This document shows positions 5,941 to 6,092 of a stretch of DNA of 6,092 nucleotides, piece by piece. Source of the DNA: UMGS172 sp045648145. GTDB lineage: Bacteria > Bacillota > Clostridia > Oscillospirales > Acutalibacteraceae. The stretch covers positions 1-6,092 of the forward strand of contig JAZRNK010000021.1 of the NCBI GenBank assembly GCA_045648145.1, given 5' to 3'. Made by a program: the position numbers and the translations under genes. The notes under the pieces are model-generated. The model searched no databases. It had not been told where the DNA came from and saw only the letters and a list, made by a program, of their open reading frames with translations. Position 1 is the stretch's first letter. Every line of letters starts with the position of its first letter.

Positions 5941-5961
5941 TCAAAAACTCGAAAAAAAGTG

Positions 5962-5990
5962 TTGACAAAGGGGGATGAGTGTGGTAATAT
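5962..5990 (+). promoter_or_regulatory. Strong sigma-A promoter, rRNA-operon type
   Basis: A consensus TTGACA (5962-5967) is followed after 17 bases by TAATAT (5985-5990), which is preceded by TGG to make an extended -10. A perfect TATAAT at 5988-5993 overlaps it, but at a poor 20-base spacing. A-tracts at 5945-5958 sit where an UP element would be. Transcription would start near 5996-5998. The leader-like sequence downstream and the lack of a reading frame indicate a stable-RNA promoter. Confidence 0.85.
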
Positions 5991-5996
5991 AATCGA

Positions 5997-6092
5997 GCGC
6001 CTTTGAGGGCGGCATAGAGCAAAAAGCACTGTGTTAGTAAGGAAAAGGGCGCGAACGGACCTTGAAAATTAAACAACGATATAACTTAAAAA
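5997..6092 (+). other. Probable rRNA operon leader (upstream of a 16S gene outside the window)
   Basis: About 95 bases follow the promoter without a credible reading frame. They end in the block CTTGAAAATTAAACAACG (6061-6078), a sequence type that sits just before rRNA genes in many Firmicutes and resembles the boxA-like TTTGAAAA antitermination region. GCGCCTTT (5997-6004) can pair with AAAGGGCGC (6044-6052) apart from one bulged base, so the leader may fold into a long stem. The 16S start (AGTTTGATC-like) is not reached. A tRNA or other stable RNA downstream is possible but less likely. Confidence 0.72.

Noticed and set aside
5880..5945. Sigma-G or sigma-E promoter for sleB
   Set aside because: CATATAAA-like and CAATGTA-like strings occur on the - strand, but none pairs with an acceptable -35 at proper spacing in this AT-rich DNA.
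5923..5950. The AT palindrome as an intrinsic terminator for transcription entering from the left
   Set aside because: The stem has no G or C, and no + strand gene lies to its left within reach. Its position suits an upstream promoter element better.
5844..6029. 61-residue - strand frame across the sleB leader and rRNA-type promoter
   Set aside because: It runs through promoter elements and the rRNA leader, and has no ribosome binding site or recognisable product.

Overview
The window looks like chromosomal DNA from a spore-forming member of the Clostridia, most likely from the gut Oscillospirales/Ruminococcaceae side. The support is low-to-moderate GC, strong Shine-Dalgarno sites, Firmicutes-style intrinsic terminators, two spore-cortex enzymes (PdaA-like and SleB), and an rRNA-type promoter and leader at the right edge. 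This placement is an inference from gene content; no phylogenetic search was possible.

Left part, + strand: the 3' portion of an NADPH-dependent glutamate synthase/NfnB-type flavoprotein gene, cut by the window edge, is followed 44 bases later by a lipoprotein polysaccharide deacetylase of the PdaA type. A perfect 20-bp stem terminator then ends this strand's transcription and also serves the convergent gene beyond it.

Middle, - strand: a 79-residue two-helix membrane protein of unknown function has its own extended -10 promoter. Upstream of it lies a probable two-gene operon, read right to left: an AEC-family permease, then an ApgM-type phosphoglycerate mutase that could instead be the proposed ThrB-like homoserine kinase. 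A likely sigma-A promoter precedes the permease gene.

Right part: a monocistronic - strand sleB (spore cortex-lytic enzyme) has its own terminator. Divergent from it is a strong rRNA-type promoter with an AT-rich upstream region and about 95 bases of leader, including the family-typical CTTGAAAATTAAACAACG block. The 16S gene itself is not in the window.

Biological theme: PdaA creates muramic-delta-lactam in the spore cortex, and SleB degrades cortex carrying that modification during germination. The window therefore holds both the writer and the reader of the same cell-wall mark, about 3.3 kb apart but in separate transcripts. The other genes are central metabolism or transport. I see no mobile element, CRISPR array, tRNA or defence system, and no clearly new multi-gene system. 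The most open items are the unknown small membrane protein, the function of the ApgM-like enzyme, sleB without an adjacent ypeB, and the dyads just upstream of the ribosome binding sites of both cortex genes.
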